64,000 nt of DNA, from NCBI GenBank assembly GCA_009823505.1, contig VZQC01007982.1:308284-372283 (forward strand). The letters run 5' to 3'. Shown piece by piece: positions 10,681-23,925 of this stretch; positions within the stretch are counted from its first letter, which is position 1; each line of letters starts with the position of its first letter. Made by a program: the position numbers and the translations under genes. This stretch comes from Rhizomys pruinosus (lineage: Eukaryota > Chordata > Mammalia > Rodentia > Spalacidae). Under the pieces are notes generated by a model, which had not been told where the DNA came from, made no database searches, and saw only the letters and a program-made list of their open reading frames with translations.

Positions 10681-12557
10681 TAATTAAAACCATTAATACT
10701 CAAACTGTTCAAAAGGCTAGGAAGAGAGGGAAATCTCCCAAATTCCTTCTATAAAGCCAGCATCACTCTAATAACAAAATCAGGCAGATACAACAGAAAA
10801 GAAACCTAGAGGCCCATTCCACTAATGAACATAGATGGAAAAATTCTCAACAAAATAGTGCAAACCACATACAGACCCACATCAAAAAGATCATCCATCA
10901 TGACCAAGTTGGATTCATACCAGAGATGTGGAGAAGTTTCTACATACATAAATCCATAAATATCATAAAACATATAAATGAACTGAAAGACAAAAACCAC
11001 ATGGTCATCTCAATCAATGAAGAAAAAGCCTTTGACAAAATCTAGCATGTCTTTACCTTTAAAGTCCTGGAGGGAATTGGACTAGAGGGAACATGGTCAA
11101 CATAATCAAAGCCATATATAACAAACCCATGGCCAACATTATTCTAAGTGGGGAAAAAATTAGAAGCATTCCCCTTAAAGTCAGGAACCCTGCAAGGCTG
11201 CCTCCATATCCACTCCTCTTCAATATAGTGCTTGAAATCTTTGCTAGAACAATAAGACAATAAAAGGAAATGAAAGGAGTACTAATTGGAAAAGAGGTTG
11301 TCAAACTATTCCTTTTTGCAGGTGAAATGATACTTTACCTAAGGAACATTAAAAACTCCACCAGAAAACTCCTAGAAACAATTAAAAGTTTTATTGAAGT
11401 GGCAAGATCCAAAATTAACCTACAAAATCAGTATCCTTTCTTTACATCAAGAACAAGCAATTGGAGAAGGAATACAAGGAATACAACCTTCCCACTCACA
11501 GTAGCCTCGAAGAGTAAAATAACATACCTTAGAACAAACCTAACTAAAGACACCAAAGATGTCTAAAATGAAAATTTAAAACACCTGAAGGATATTGAAG
11601 AACACAGCAGAACATGGAAAGACCTCCCATGCTCATGGATTGGAAAAAAATAACATAGTAAAAATGTTCATTTTACCCAAACTAATATATTCAATGCAAT
11701 CCCAATTAAAATCCCCATGATTTTCTTCACAGACTTAAGAAAAGAAATCCTTAAATTCATATGGGAAAGCAAAGGCCCCAAATAGCCAAAGCTACTCTGA
11801 GCAAAAGAGCAATACAGGAGGGATCACTATATCAGACTTTAAACTACAGGGCTGTAGTCATAAAAACAACCTTGTACTGGTACAAAAACAGACTCATAGA
11901 GCAATGGCACAGAATTTAAGATCCAAACTTGAGTACATGCAATTTCAGGCACCTCATATTTGACAAAGGTGTCAAGAAGACTCAATGGAGGAAAGACAGC
12001 ATCTTCAGCAAATGATGCTGACAAAGCTGGATCACCACCTGTACAAAAAATCAACTCCAAATGGATCAAAGATCTTGATGTTAAACTCAAAACTCTGAAA
12101 ATTATAGAAGAAAAATTTGGCAGTAACCTACAAGATATAGGCACTGGAAACGACTTTCTAAGTCAGACAGCAGCTGCACAGGAAATAAGGTCAACAATTG
12201 ACAAGTGGGATCTCATTAAACTCAAAAGTTTCTTCTGTACAGGGAAAGAAACAATCAATGGAGTGAAGAGGAAACCCAGAGAGTGGGAGGAAACCTTCAC
12301 CAGTGATACATCTGACAGAGCATTAATATCCATAATATATAAACTACTCAAAAAACAAAGGAGCAATAAGAATCAACAAATGATTCACTCAAAAGATGGA
12401 GTAAAGAGCTGAACAGAGATTCACAAATGAAGAAGTAAAGATGGCTGATAAACATCATTAAAAGTGTTCAACATTGCTAATAATTAATGAAATGCAAATT
12501 AAAACCACTTTAAGATTTCATCTTACTCTGGTAAGACTGGCTAGGATCAAGAAAACA

Positions 12558-12814
12558 TGGGGCTGGAGAGATGGCCTAGTGGTTAAGAGCGCCGACCACT
12601 CTTACAGAGGACCCGGGTTTGATCCCCAGCACCCACATGGCGGCTGAGAACCGTCTGAAACTCCAATTCCAGGAGAACTCCAGTTCCAGGGGAATCCAAG
12701 ACCCTCTTCTGACCTCCGCGGCATTGCACGACACGGGTGCACAGACTTGCATGCAGACAGTACATTCATACACATACGGAAATAAATAAAATTAATAAAA
12801 AATAATTTAAAATA
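12558..12814 (+). mobile_element. young B2 SINE in L1 ORF2 3' end
   Basis: GGGGCTGGAGAG head, intact B box (GGTTTGATCCCC), the subfamily-specific paired 'ccaattccaggagaactcc / agttccaggggaatcc' body and an A-rich tail. The flanking repeat AAGAAAACA lies at 12,549-12,557 and 12,815-12,823. Confidence 0.92.
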
Positions 12815-13760
12815 AAGAAAACAAAAGATAGCAAATGCTGGAGAGGTTTCGGAGAAGGGGAAACATTTGCGAACTTGTACAATCCCTATGGAAATCATTG
12901 TGGAGAACCCTTAAAAAACTCAAAATGAGCCTATCACATGACCCAGTCATACCATTCCTGGGTATATACTCACAAGACTCATCCTCTTGCAAAGATACAT
13001 GCACATCCATGTTTATTGCTGCTCTCTTCACAATACGAAGAGCTGGAAGCTACCCAAGTGTCCCTCAACTGATTAGTGGATAAAGAAAATGTGGTACATC
13101 TACACAATGTAATTCTATGCAGTGGTAAAGAAAGATGACATCATGAACTTTGCAGGTAAATGGATGGAAATAGGAGCTTTTATGCTAAATGAGGTAACAC
13201 AGTCCTCAAAAAACAAATGACGGATGCTATCCCTCATTTGTGGATCCTAGCACCAAATCTCTATTTGTAAGGCAAACTGAATATTGTTTTCTTTCTTTTT
13301 TTAGTAAATTTTATACCTCATGTTTCTATCAACCTGCTATGTAATGATGGAATGTAAAGTCATATATTTTTCTTTACTGGCATACAACAATACAGTTAAA
13401 ATATGATTCCCTAAACATGTTTTGGAATTAACCTATAGTTTGTTTTCAGACCTCATAATTTGGGTACATGTGTGGCATGTATATATGCATATTTTGGAGT
13501 GATAAAAATTGGAAGGAACAACAACAACTAAAAAGACTGGGTCAAAAAAATGACTGAAATAGTAAACTTCTGCATCGAAAAATTTTAAAAAAGCCTGATA
13601 AAAAGATGAAAAGTCATATATGGCAGAATGCATGAACTCTGGTGGGATAGGGGAGAAGGAAAGAGGAAGGGGTCTAAATTTGATTAAGAAATATATGAAA
13701 TGCACCAAACTTCAATTTTTTAAAAAGTGTAAAAAATAAAATAAATAAAAAATAAAAACT

Positions 13761-14445
13761 TAAAATAATGTTCATTGTGCTATTATTAGATTCGTGCTAT
13801 GAAATCTGCAAAAGCAAAGGGAGATGACTCACTGAGGGAGCCAGTGCCTGTTTGCCACACTAGGTAAGGACACCCACGATGACCATTTGTACAGCCCATG
13901 TAGTCATAGATCTGTGGGTATGTTAATATAGATTATTAAACAGACTATTTGATTATGCTTTTTGATTTCATTCTAACCTTTATTTCAATGAAAATGAAAA
14001 ATACTTAATGCTAAACTTACTACCTATACTTATAGTTAGTGAGGCGCTGCCTAAACAAAATAAACAGTCATTGAAAATAAGAGCTGCTACCCTTTTAATG
14101 TACATAAGCCAATCGTTTACTAAGTGTTTTAGGTATTTGACATCATTAAATCTTCACTGCATTAAGAGGCAATTCATGTCATAATGAGAATTTTATACAT
14201 AAGAAGCTCATATTTGGAGGCAGCACATAATTTTTATAAGATTATCAGGCTGGAAAGGAAATGTGCTGTCTAGTCCAAATCACAAAATTGACCTCTTTTC
14301 TCAATGAAACTAAAGCTAGAGATTGTCATTTCAGTCACAAGAAAAAAAGACATTTCTGCATTTTATCCTTATTTCAAATTTAATATGTTGTGAAAACAAA
14401 TGTTTCATTATGCTCTCTCTTCCTTACACACTTTTAAAGTCTATT
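13761..14445. other. intergenic sequence, nothing recognised
   Basis: No repeat I can name with confidence and no coding signal. A short 'gagatgactcactgagggagccagtgcctg' phrase at about 13,822 may be a SINE scrap. Confidence 0.5.
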
Positions 14446-14665
14446 TTTAAATTTATTTTCATTTTATGTGTATGGTGTTTTGCCTGCATATATGTAATTA
14501 TGCTCATGTTTTGCAATGCCCATGGAGGCCAGAAGAAGGTGTCAGATCCCCTGGAACAAGAGTTTCAGAGAATTGTTAGCCAAGACATGGGTGCTGGGAA
14601 TAGGGGGTGGGTTTTCTGCAAGAACACCCAGTGCTCTTAACTGCTGAGCCATCTCTCCAGCCCCC
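14446..14665 (-). mobile_element. old B3-type SINE
   Basis: The minus strand starts GGGGGCTGGAGAGATGGCTC at 14,665 and ends in A-rich sequence at about 14,446. Strongly diverged body. Confidence 0.8.
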
Positions 14666-15952
14666 AATGTCTTAAATTTTTAACAGATTTTTCTGATTTT
14701 CATTCAGTGTACCTTGATCTTAAATTTAGACCTCTTCTGCTGTCTGCATGCTCCATTGCCCCCACCAGTTTTCATGCATTTGGCCATGTATGTTAAAGTG
14801 TATTGAATGAAGTTTCTGTCCCTAAATACCCCCTCAGTGTAAGTATATACAGTGGACTCCTTAAAAAACACTGTCCCTTTCCCAGTCACCATCCATTGTT
14901 AGTAGCTGCTCAGCTAAAGTTAGTGCTTCTTACCTTTTTACCCCAGTGTGTGCTGGGTTAGAATCTAGGTGGAATTTGTATGGGTCTTGTGCATCTTTAC
15001 ACCATTGCTGTACATTCATATAAATAACTTCCCTGCTCTACAGAAAACTGTTTCTTGTGGTCATCTATCTCACTTGCATTGCTGCCCACTCATATGTCAT
15101 AATCCTTGAGCCTGGGTTCACACAGCTGTGGTATAGGTGTCCTACCCAGGGACACTCACCCTAAGTTTCTTATTCTCTGTTCTTTGGTCAGTGGTAGTTT
15201 TCTGGATTAATCACCATATGTTGCATGAGGAATCTTCACTGGAGAGAGCAGAGAGATTGATTAATATTCTTTCTGCCTCCTGTTCTGCTTGGTTCCTGAG
15301 TGTTAGGTATAGAGTTTGCATTGTAAATGAGTCATTTAGGGCTGAACTTCTTACAGACACTTATTCTCTGCATTTGACCACGTGTGGAACTCTAATTGTC
15401 TCCATCCATTTCAAGAAGAAGCTTTTTGGAAGAATTGCCAGGTACACTTGCCTGTAAATATAAGGATAGACAGTTAGGATAGGTAAGAAATTGCATTGCT
15501 TTATGGATCTGACAAAATAAATTTTCCTCTAGGATCTAAGATTTCCCCAGGCATGAGTATCTGGCTATGTTTAGTGTGGCACATGAGTTGTCTCTCAGCT
15601 GTTGATTACTACCAAAATAAAAGTGCCACTATTCCACTAATAGAGATTTTGCTGGGCCAGTTGTTGTTTATTTGGCTTTATAGCTGAATAGGAAAAGTAA
15701 TTGGTTTCCTCACATGGCATCTTGCATACTATCCTCCAAAACTATGAAAGCTAGTCTTTCTTGAGTCTGTCAGGTTGATTCCATATAAAAATCTCCATAT
15801 CCTGTGCCTGAAATATGTCATAGCTTTATAAACAAAGTCTTAACTTCAAGGTCTGAGAGGCGATAAAGGGCTGTGGAAGCAGTCTTTATTATTTTAGATT
15901 ATTCTGACCCATATCTTTTCTTTCTTAGGGGGAGATTTTTGTTGGTTTTGTT

Positions 15953-16095
15953 GATTTTTTGAGACAGGGTGTCCCTGTGGCCCCAGCAGGCCTTGAACTC
16001 ACTATGGAGACCAGTTGACCTCAATCACATAGAGATGTAATTGCCTCTGCTTCAAGCATGCAGGGATTAAAGGTGTACAGGACCAGACCCAGCTT
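15953..16095 (-). mobile_element. B1 SINE in L1 3'UTR
   Basis: The minus strand reads from about 16,095 through 'tttaatccctgcatgcttgaag' to a poly-A at about 15,953. A diverged full-length B1 monomer (7SL-derived). Confidence 0.8.
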
Positions 16096-16160
16096 CAGAC
16101 CAACATTTTGAGGGAAGGTTTTTCCTGCCTAGAGCTGTTTTTCATTGTATGACTTTAAGA

Positions 16161-16219
16161 CACACACACACACACACACATGTGCACACATGTGCACGTG
16201 CACACACACACACACACAC
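16161..16219 (+). repeat. interrupted (AC)n microsatellite
   Basis: Two CA runs separated by 'tgtgcacacatgtgcacgtg', which alternates purine and pyrimidine almost throughout. Confidence 0.9.
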
Positions 16220-18512
16220 GATATATGTACTTTTCAGTGGTAGACTGTCAGTTTTTCCACATACACTAAATGTTACTTAACTTTTATCTTGAATTTTTTT
16301 CTCTCCTAATGTATAACCCTTTGGTCAGTTAAAGTACCCCCATTATCCAACTTTCCCACTTGAAAACATCTACCTCTACTGCCCTCCTCTCTAGAATGAC
16401 TTCTTTCCCTTGGTTCCTTTCCTCTTTAGTAGCTCCTTTAGTTACATCAAAATATATACTCATATCTAAGGATTTGGAACTAAGATCCACAAATGAGGAA
16501 AAATATACTTTGCTTGTTGTCCTGAATCTGTAGTCTATTAATACACTTGGAGTAACAGCTTCTAATTCTAATTCCATCCATTGAACTGAACATGTCAAAG
16601 CTCTGTTTTTCTTTACTGCCCAGTAGAAATCCATTGTGCAAATTAAATGTAACATATTTTAATTGTCCATTCATCAGTTGAGAAAAATCTAAGGGATTTT
16701 CTCTCTATTTCTTAGCTATAGTAAAACAGAAGCACCAAAATTGCTGCAATGGTGCTATTTTATCAATATTTGTGTAGTTCATACAGAATGTCTCAATCAA
16801 CCTAAACCCCTTTATATACTCTTTCCCTCTGGCACCGCTCCACACTCCCCATTGGAATTCATATACTCTCTCATTTGTGTAAGGCCCATTGTGTCAAGTT
16901 AGTGTTCCGAGACATTCCTTACTTCAAGTTAACCTACTGAGGTGCAGTCAGCCCATCCAGAGTCCCTAACTTTAAGGAAATCAACTCTTCCTCACACAGA
17001 AGTAATCAGCTGCCAATATTTTTTCTACTAAGATAGGGACCTGCTGCCCATTTCCATAGTTCCCACTGGGTTTTGTCTGCTTAAGTTTCCATGGGTCACG
17101 TGCATGCTGAAACCAGTGCTATAGGATCATGAACAGTGTCTTCTGAGCTTGTAGGATTCTATTAACATATATGGTCATACTCAACCTCCATGGTGCTTAC
17201 AGTCTTCCTGGCCCTCCTTCCACAATGATACCTGATCCCAGGACAGGTTAAGCATAATATAAGAGTCCTACCCAAGCTCCCACAATTCGCAGACTCCTAA
17301 ACTCTACACTGTGGCCATTGGTGACCTTTTGTTTCCTGGCCAGAGTTGCATGAGGGAGCTTCATTAGGAGAGTTGAGATATTCATTATTGTACTCTTTAT
17401 CTCTTCTATGTTGTATGAAACTTAAATGTGCCACTTAGGCTTGGTCAAACTGTATGGCCAGTTGTGGTTCACTGTAATAGTCTCCATCAGGTGCAAAAGA
17501 AGCTTCTTTGATGAATGGTGACTGGGATACTTGACTGTAAATATAAAGATATGTATTTTGCACTTAGTAAGAAATTGCATTAGTCTAGGAGTATGAGAGT
17601 CTTGTTTTTATTTTTTTTCCAATATCTATGTTCTCTCCATCAATGTCTATTTGGCTGTGTTTACAGTATCAAATATGAGTTTCCTAACATTGAGAGGGTT
17701 TTAAGTCCAATTATGAATCCATTGATTGCCCCTAAGAAAAACTGATTATACTGCACCAACATTATAAGTTGTGCCAGTCATTGATGTGAATGTTTGGTCT
17801 TAAGTTAGTGTTTCATCAGCAACTGATACTCCCCCTTAGCAGGTTGTGCATTACTTTACAAAATTTTGTGAATGAACGTTCAGGGGAGGTGGTTTCCAGG
17901 TCAGTTCTACCACCATTATTCGAAATCCAGTCTCCAGAGTATGTACTGTCTTCAGCAATAAGATCTTACCTTCAAGTTCTGGAGGCAATCAAGGGCTATA
18001 GCAATAGCCTGTGTAATTTGGGGATTCTCTTGGATCACAGTAGTCAACATCTAGAAGAAAGGTTTTTCTTGTCTGCCACTGTTTCTTGCTATGTAGCACT
18101 CAGCTATACACAGGGACACATGTAGAGTCATTAGGTTTTTGGACTAATATTATTCCCTCTGGTTTTTCACACTCACTAGGCATTATTTACCTTTCCTCTC
18201 TTGTTTTCCTGTAATTCCCCCTCCATGTATTCCATATTTAAACTTTCCCCAAATCTCCATTTCTCCTTTGATAATACCAGCCTCCTTTGTTCCAATCTCT
18301 GTTGAACTCTTACTTTCCTTTTTTCCATTCCTTATAACTTTCCCTCCCCTCATTTTAGTACCACAATTTTATGCATTCTTTCTTAGTAACACTTGTCTCC
18401 TACTCTTCTTAACTCTCAGGTTACTTCTTTACTATTACCTTCCTGGTTCCTTTCTATTTTTCTGGTTCCTGCAGCTATTTAAGGATGCATACTCACATAT
18501 TAGAATTTGGTG

Positions 18513-21350
18513 CTAGGATCCACAAATGAGGAAGAACAAAAATGTCATTTTTTGAGACTGTGTTACTTCACTTATCATAACAACTTCTGGGTCCATCCAT
18601 TTATCCCCCAAATTCATGACTTCATTTTTCTTTATCTCTGAGTAGATCTCCATTGTGTAAGTATATCAGATTTTATTATCCACTTATCAACCGAAGGACG
18701 CTTAGGTTGCTTTAATCTCTTAGTTATTGTGAAAAGACCAGCAACAAACATGGATGTCCAAGTATCACTGGAGTACTTTGAATCCTTTGGGTTTATACTA
18801 AGGAGTGTTATAACTGGGTCAAATGATAGGTTAATTTTCAAAATTTTAAGGAGTTTTCCACACTGTTTTCTATAGGGATTGTAGCACCTTGCAATCCCAC
18901 CATCAGTGAATGAGTGTTCCCCTTTCCCCACATCCTCTCCAGCAATTTATATCATTTGGTCTTTTGACCTTAGCCAGACTGACGTGGATAAGATGAATAT
19001 TAAAGTGGTTTTAATTCACATTTCCCTAATTACTAACATTGTTAAACACTTTTAAAGATATTTTTAGACATCTTTAATTTCTTCTTATGAGAACTGTCCA
19101 TATTTAAAGCTCTTTAATATCCTTCTCTTGTCCATGTTGCTCTAGTGAGAATTTCAAACCCAGGTTGAAAAGGTGTAGAGATAGTAGAGTATCTGGTCAG
19201 GTTCCAGACCTTAATGAGAATGCTTCAATATTTTATCCATTCTATGATGTTGGCTGTGAGTTTATTGCATATAGCCTTAATTCTGTAGAGGTATGCTCCT
19301 TCCAGTCCAGTTCCCTCTAGGAGTTTCATCATTAATGCATGCTAGATTTAATCAAAGACCTTTTACACATCTATGAAACAATTATCTGATTTTTGTCTTT
19401 ATGTAAATTTACATAAATTGTTATGTGTATTGGTTTATGTATATTAATACATCCCTGCATCTCTAGAATGAAGCCCAATTGATTATAGTGGATAATCTTT
19501 TTTATGTATTTCTGTTTCTGTTTGTAATTTGTATATTTTTGAGAATGTTTCCATTTAGGTTCATTAGGTATATGGGCCTATAGTTTTCTTTTTTGTTGTG
19601 TCTTTGCCTGTTTTATGTATTAGAGTGATGTGGCTTCATAGAAGTTTGTGAGCACTGTTTGTTTCTGTCTTGTGTAATAATTGAAACAGTAGTAGTTTTA
19701 GATCTTTGAAGGTCTGGTAAAATTTTTGCTGTGAATCCTTCTGAGACTAGGCTTATTTTTTTAGTTGGAGGGCTTTGTATTACTGTTTTGATTTTCTTAT
19801 TTATTATGGATCTGTTAAGTGACTTCTTGGTTTAATGTTAGTGGTTTTATTCAATGTCAAGAAATTAATCCATTTTTGTAGACTTTCTAATTTAATAGAG
19901 CACAGGTTTTTTTTTTTTTTTTTAACATGCCTTTGCAGTGTTCTGGATACTTTTGGTGTGCTTTTGATGAGTCCCCTTTCATCTCTAAAATCAGATTTGC
20001 TCTATTCTTCTTTTGGTAAACTGCGCCAAGAGTTTGTGTATCTTGTTCATCTTTTCAATACAGCTTTTAAATACATTGAATCTTTGCATTTTTCCTTCTT
20101 TCTATGTCATTGATTTCTTCTGATTTTAGTATTTCTTCTAATCTATTGGGCACTTTATTATTCTTTAATATAGGTGGTTGGAATGATAAACTTCACTCTT
20201 GGGAGTGCCTTAATGTGTCCCAGATGCTTTTTGTTTTGTTTTGGTTTTGGTTTTTCATTTTCATTTAGCTCCAGAAACTATGTTTTCTTTCCTTTTTGAT
20301 TCCTTTTTTGATGCAATCATCATTCACAAGTGTGTTGTTTAATCCTATGAGTTAGTGTAGTTAGTATAGCATGATTTTGCTGTTGTTTTTAAGTTTTATT
20401 GTGTTGTGGTACGATTAGAATACATGGAATAGGGCTGGAGAGATGGCCTGGCGGTTGACAGCGCCAACCGCTCTTACAGAGGACCCGGGTTCGATCCCCA
20501 GCACCCACATGGCGGCCAAGAACCGTCTGAAACTCCAATTCCAGGAGAACTCCAGTTCCAGGGCAATCCGAGACCCTCTTCTGACCTCCGCGGCATTGCA
20601 CGACATGGATGCACAAACCTGCATGCAGACAGTACAGTGATACACATACAGAAACAAAACTGCATGCAGACAGTACAGTGATACACATACAGAAATAAAT
20701 AAAATTAAAAAAAAATTAAAAAAAAAGAATACATGGAATAATTACATTTTTTTTTATTTGTTGAAGTTTATTTGTATCCCAATATGTGTCTCCTTTAGGA
20801 AATTTCCATGGGCTCCTGAATAGAGTGTGGAATTTTGGACTTCTGGGTAGAATATTTTGTACCAGTATGTTAGGTCCATTTGATGTAGAATATATATTAA
20901 GTCAGATGTTACTGTTTATACTTTGTCTTGGCCTGTCTAATGGAGAAAGCGGGACACTGAATCAACTAGTATTCCTGAGTTGGAGGTTACTATATGTCTT
21001 GAAGTCCAGTAGTATTATTTTTATGAAATTTGGTATACCAGAGTTTGATGCATATTATGTTCATGATTGTGATATCTTGGTCAATTGTTCCCTTGATCAG
21101 AATGAAGTGATCTTGTTTATCTATTGTGTTTAATTTTAATTTGAAGTCTATTTTATCAAATGTAAGAATTGCCATCTTTCTTGTTTCTACATGTCATTTG
21201 CTTAGAATATAATTTTCTATCCTTTAAGCCTAAGGTTGTGCATATTCTTGAAGGTGAGATGAGTTTGCTCTCAAAAAGATGGGTTTCGTTTCTTAATCTG
21301 AGTCTCTGTCTTTTTTACTGGGGAGTTGAAGCCATTGATATTTAAAATTA
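18513..21350 (-). pseudogene. L1 ORF2 remnant
   Basis: The antisense order matches L1 ORF2 from the C-terminus (18,513; remnant with SFTDGGIARCYNPYRKQCGKLL near 18,900) to the endonuclease region (20,990-21,175: MAILTFDKIDFKLKLNTIDKQDHFILIKGT). Shorter than the usual 3.8 kb even before removing the 0.3-kb B2, so it has sizeable internal deletions, plus many stops. Confidence 0.75.
20432..20725 (+). mobile_element. young B2 SINE with internal 41-bp duplication
   Basis: A complete B2 with a 15-bp target-site duplication AGAATACATGGAATA (20,417-20,431 and 20,726-20,740). A 41-bp segment beginning 'ctgcatgcagacagtacag' occurs twice in tandem (20,619-20,659 and 20,660-20,700), so this copy is longer than its relatives. 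Confidence 0.95.
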
Positions 21351-22599
21351 TTATTGAGAGATGCATTTTTTAACTGTTGTTTTAGTTTGTTTCTGTTCTT
21401 AGTACAATTTTGCATTTCTTTAATTATAATTTCATTTGTTCTTTTTCCATAGTCTCTTCGGAAAGGTCATTTTTTTTTCTTTGATCCTTTCTCTGTATTG
21501 CTTTGAGTAGTGTTTGTTTTGCAGGATTGATGGATGTGAATTCTTTCAGCCTATTTGTATCATGAAAGTATTTTCCCCCTTTGACTATTATAGCTTTTCT
21601 GGTTAAAGTATTCTGGATGGGCATCTATGACCATTTAGATCATGGAATACTTTGCCCCAGCCCTTCTGGCTTTTACAGTTTTCAGAGAAATGTGAGCCAT
21701 GATTCTGAGGGTTTTCGGCTACATGTAACTTATTTTTCCCTCATATCTTTAACACCCTCCCTTTACACAGTACATTTAGTGTTTGCACTATGACATGACA
21801 AAGGGATTTTCTGCAATGGGGCCATCTATTTGGTGTTCTGCATGCTTCTCGTATCTGTATAGATGTGTCTTTCTATAATTTAGACTTTTGTTCTACAATC
21901 TTGTTAAATGTCTGGTCAATGCCATTGGCCTGTGTTCGTCTCCTTCTTCTATGTCAATGATACATGTTTTTTTCATGGTGCCCCACATTCCCTGCATATT
22001 GTATTCTTATGCTTATTCTTTTATTTTCTTCATCTGTCCAGTTTGGATACTTTATCAGCTAGCCTGATATCCTATTTTCATTTGATCATTTTCTTGGTGA
22101 GGCTTTCTCCTGTCATTTCAAATTGAAATATTGAGGTTTTTATTTTAAATTCTGTCAATCAAAAAGTTTTCTTCAATATTTTCTATCTTTGTAGTGAATT
22201 TCTCATTCAAATATTGAACTATCTTTGTTACTTCATTCATCTGCATATTTGTATTTTCTTGAGCTTCAGTCAGGAGTTTTTATTTACATTTAAGTTGTTC
22301 ATTCATTGAATTCTTTGGTTATGTTTATGATTGTCCATTTTGGTTCTGTGTCCTATGGTTCCTCTGTGAAGTTCTCATTGTAGGACAGTTGGATTTGCTA
22401 GGGACATATATTTTGATGATTTTTTTCATAGTTTGTTTTTTTGCATTGCGATATGACCACATGGATTTCTTGATTGGGTGTCTAATATGAAATTTTGGAC
22501 AGAATTTGTTGACTTTTAGTTTGGTTCTGTTTTCATTGTTATAGCCCAATTATCTTCTGATCTGGTAGGAATACTTGATCTGTGTTTCCGGTTCTCTCG

Positions 22600-22970
22600 T
22601 ATTTTTTTCTTGATGGGATCTGATTGTTCTAGGGTAGATATTATAGAGCTCTAAGGAGTGGTGAAAGGGCCTAGACCCAAGATGTGCTTATGGGGACAAG
22701 GTGGGGCAGTTCTAACTTAATCAGAAGTGAGTTCTACAGTGGTTCAAAAGGGGCTGGTTGCAAAGCACAGGGAGGGTGACCTGATGTGTAGTATCTTACT
22801 CACAAGAGATTAGCTATATGGACAGTCTCGGGCAGTGGCAGATAGAAGGGGCCTAGGCCCAAAAGGAGGGATGATGGGAAAGGGGTTGGCTTGTTCTAAC
22901 TTATAAGTAGGGTAGATGTGCACTCTGCGGTGGCCAAAATAGAAATGTATATATTTATATAGCCTAGAAA
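22600..22970 (-). promoter_or_regulatory. L1 5'UTR tandem monomers
   Basis: Two related blocks: 'gggcctagaccc' at about 22,667 and 'gggcctaggccc' at about 22,849, each followed by a G-rich stretch, 'gttctaactta' and a 'ggtgg' block. Spacing is about 182 bases. This matches the tandem-monomer promoters of rodent L1 (family knowledge). Confidence 0.65.
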
Positions 22971-23126
22971 AGTTGCAAGTTCTGAATAACTAGTCATCAA
23001 CCAATAATTACATAGCTAACAATTGGCATTTTTCATTATCAAATCATTATTTTTCTTAGTATGAGCAGCACAAATATCTAGAACAGCATTTCATTGAAAA
23101 TAACACTTTCTTTGTAAAAAAAAGAG

Positions 23127-23172
<46 letters not shown>

Positions 23173-23854
23173 GTATAGATTTCATCTTAATCTGCTACAT
23201 TTATCTGTTAAGTACCTAGAGATCTATTCCTTAGTCAATACCTGGATCTTTTTAAATTGAATTATCCTTCTTTAGGGAGATAGCCTGATAAAAATGATTT
23301 AAGTAGCTTGAACAATTTGAATTCATTTAATTTTCTACTTTGAATTGTATTAAAATAAGTGTCCTTTTTATTCTTAAGTGGAATTACTGACACATATAGA
23401 CCTCTCTATAAATGACTAATAACTAAAATTAGAACAATTGACTGTAGATATTTAGGCACTTTTTTTAACATAAGTTTTTCTTTTCCTTGCAGGCTGCTAA
23501 TGATACTTTGTCCTTTCTTTTTTATCTCAGTAAATTATTTCCGTTTATAAAATCATGTGTTAGAACATATTATAAATAAAATATTCCAAACTTAATTTGA
23601 CTTTAGTTTTTAATAAACCCTTATTTGGAGTAACCTTAGGTAAATTCTATTTTGAAGTGAAAAAATACTTTAAAAATTCATTAAACATATATTTATTAAA
23701 CTGAAACACACCGGTTTAGTTAATACTTGGTAATAAATATTTTGATTTATTGTAATATCAAACAAATTGAAGTAAAATTTTGGCCCAGTATAGTTAATTT
23801 GTGAGGAAGGATTACATTCTTTTTTGAAAAAAATTTATTACATTTATTTACTAT
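22971..23854. other. AT-rich intergenic, (TA)n at 23,128-23,168
   Basis: No recognised repeat apart from the TA microsatellite. No coding signal. Confidence 0.55.
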
Positions 23855-23925
23855 TATTGTGTGTATATATATGTGTGTGTGTGTGGTGTGTGTGTGTGTG
23901 TATGTGTGCATATGTGCATGCATGC
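23855..23925 (+). repeat. (TG)n-rich microsatellite
   Basis: TG run with imperfect extensions ('tgtgcatatgtgcatgcatgcttgc'). Confidence 0.85.

Larger units (their letters stand above)
9669..13760 (+). mobile_element. L1 3' arm of twin-primed element (ORF2 to 3'UTR)
   Basis: Plus-strand L1 beginning at the position that abuts the end of the inverted arm (nested-L1 equivalent about 7,014) and running through ORF2 and the 3'UTR to an A-rich end near 13,735-13,760. ORF2 remnants: the RT box near 11,310 reads FAGE instead of FADD, so both catalytic aspartates are lost; a 150-codon C-terminal piece lies at 11,960-12,412; the end is near 13,250. Stops, frameshifts, an (AAAG)n expansion and two B2s break it. 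Confidence 0.9.
14680..16735 (-). mobile_element. old L1, 3'UTR and ORF2 C-terminus
   Basis: It starts with the L1 3'-end motif (antisense 'tttcattcagtgtac'), continues through a long 3'UTR (the 'catatgttgcatgaggaatcttcactgg' block shared with 17,340, 34,790 and 59,155) and enters the ORF2 C-terminus at about 16,480-16,700 ('ccattgtgcaaattaaatgtaaca' region). It is 5'-truncated and contains a B1 and an AC microsatellite. No coding capacity. Confidence 0.75.
16752..22970 (-). mobile_element. old near full-length L1
   Basis: The 3' end lies at 16,752 ('attttatcaatatttgtgtagttcatac', the antisense L1 terminus), then a long 3'UTR to about 18,510, ORF2 from about 18,513 to 21,350, ORF1 remnants from about 21,424 to 22,560 and a 5'UTR to about 22,970. 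Length without the B2 is about 5.9 kb. It is heavily mutated (for example a 99-codon ORF2 C-terminal remnant at 18,632-18,931 and an ORF1 C-terminal remnant at 21,424-21,624), clearly older than the L1 at 3,356-9,297. Confidence 0.82.

Noticed and set aside
12558..12640. tRNA gene in the B2 head
   Set aside because: The pol III A and B boxes belong to a tRNA-derived SINE; no complete cloverleaf, and the same head recurs in many copies.
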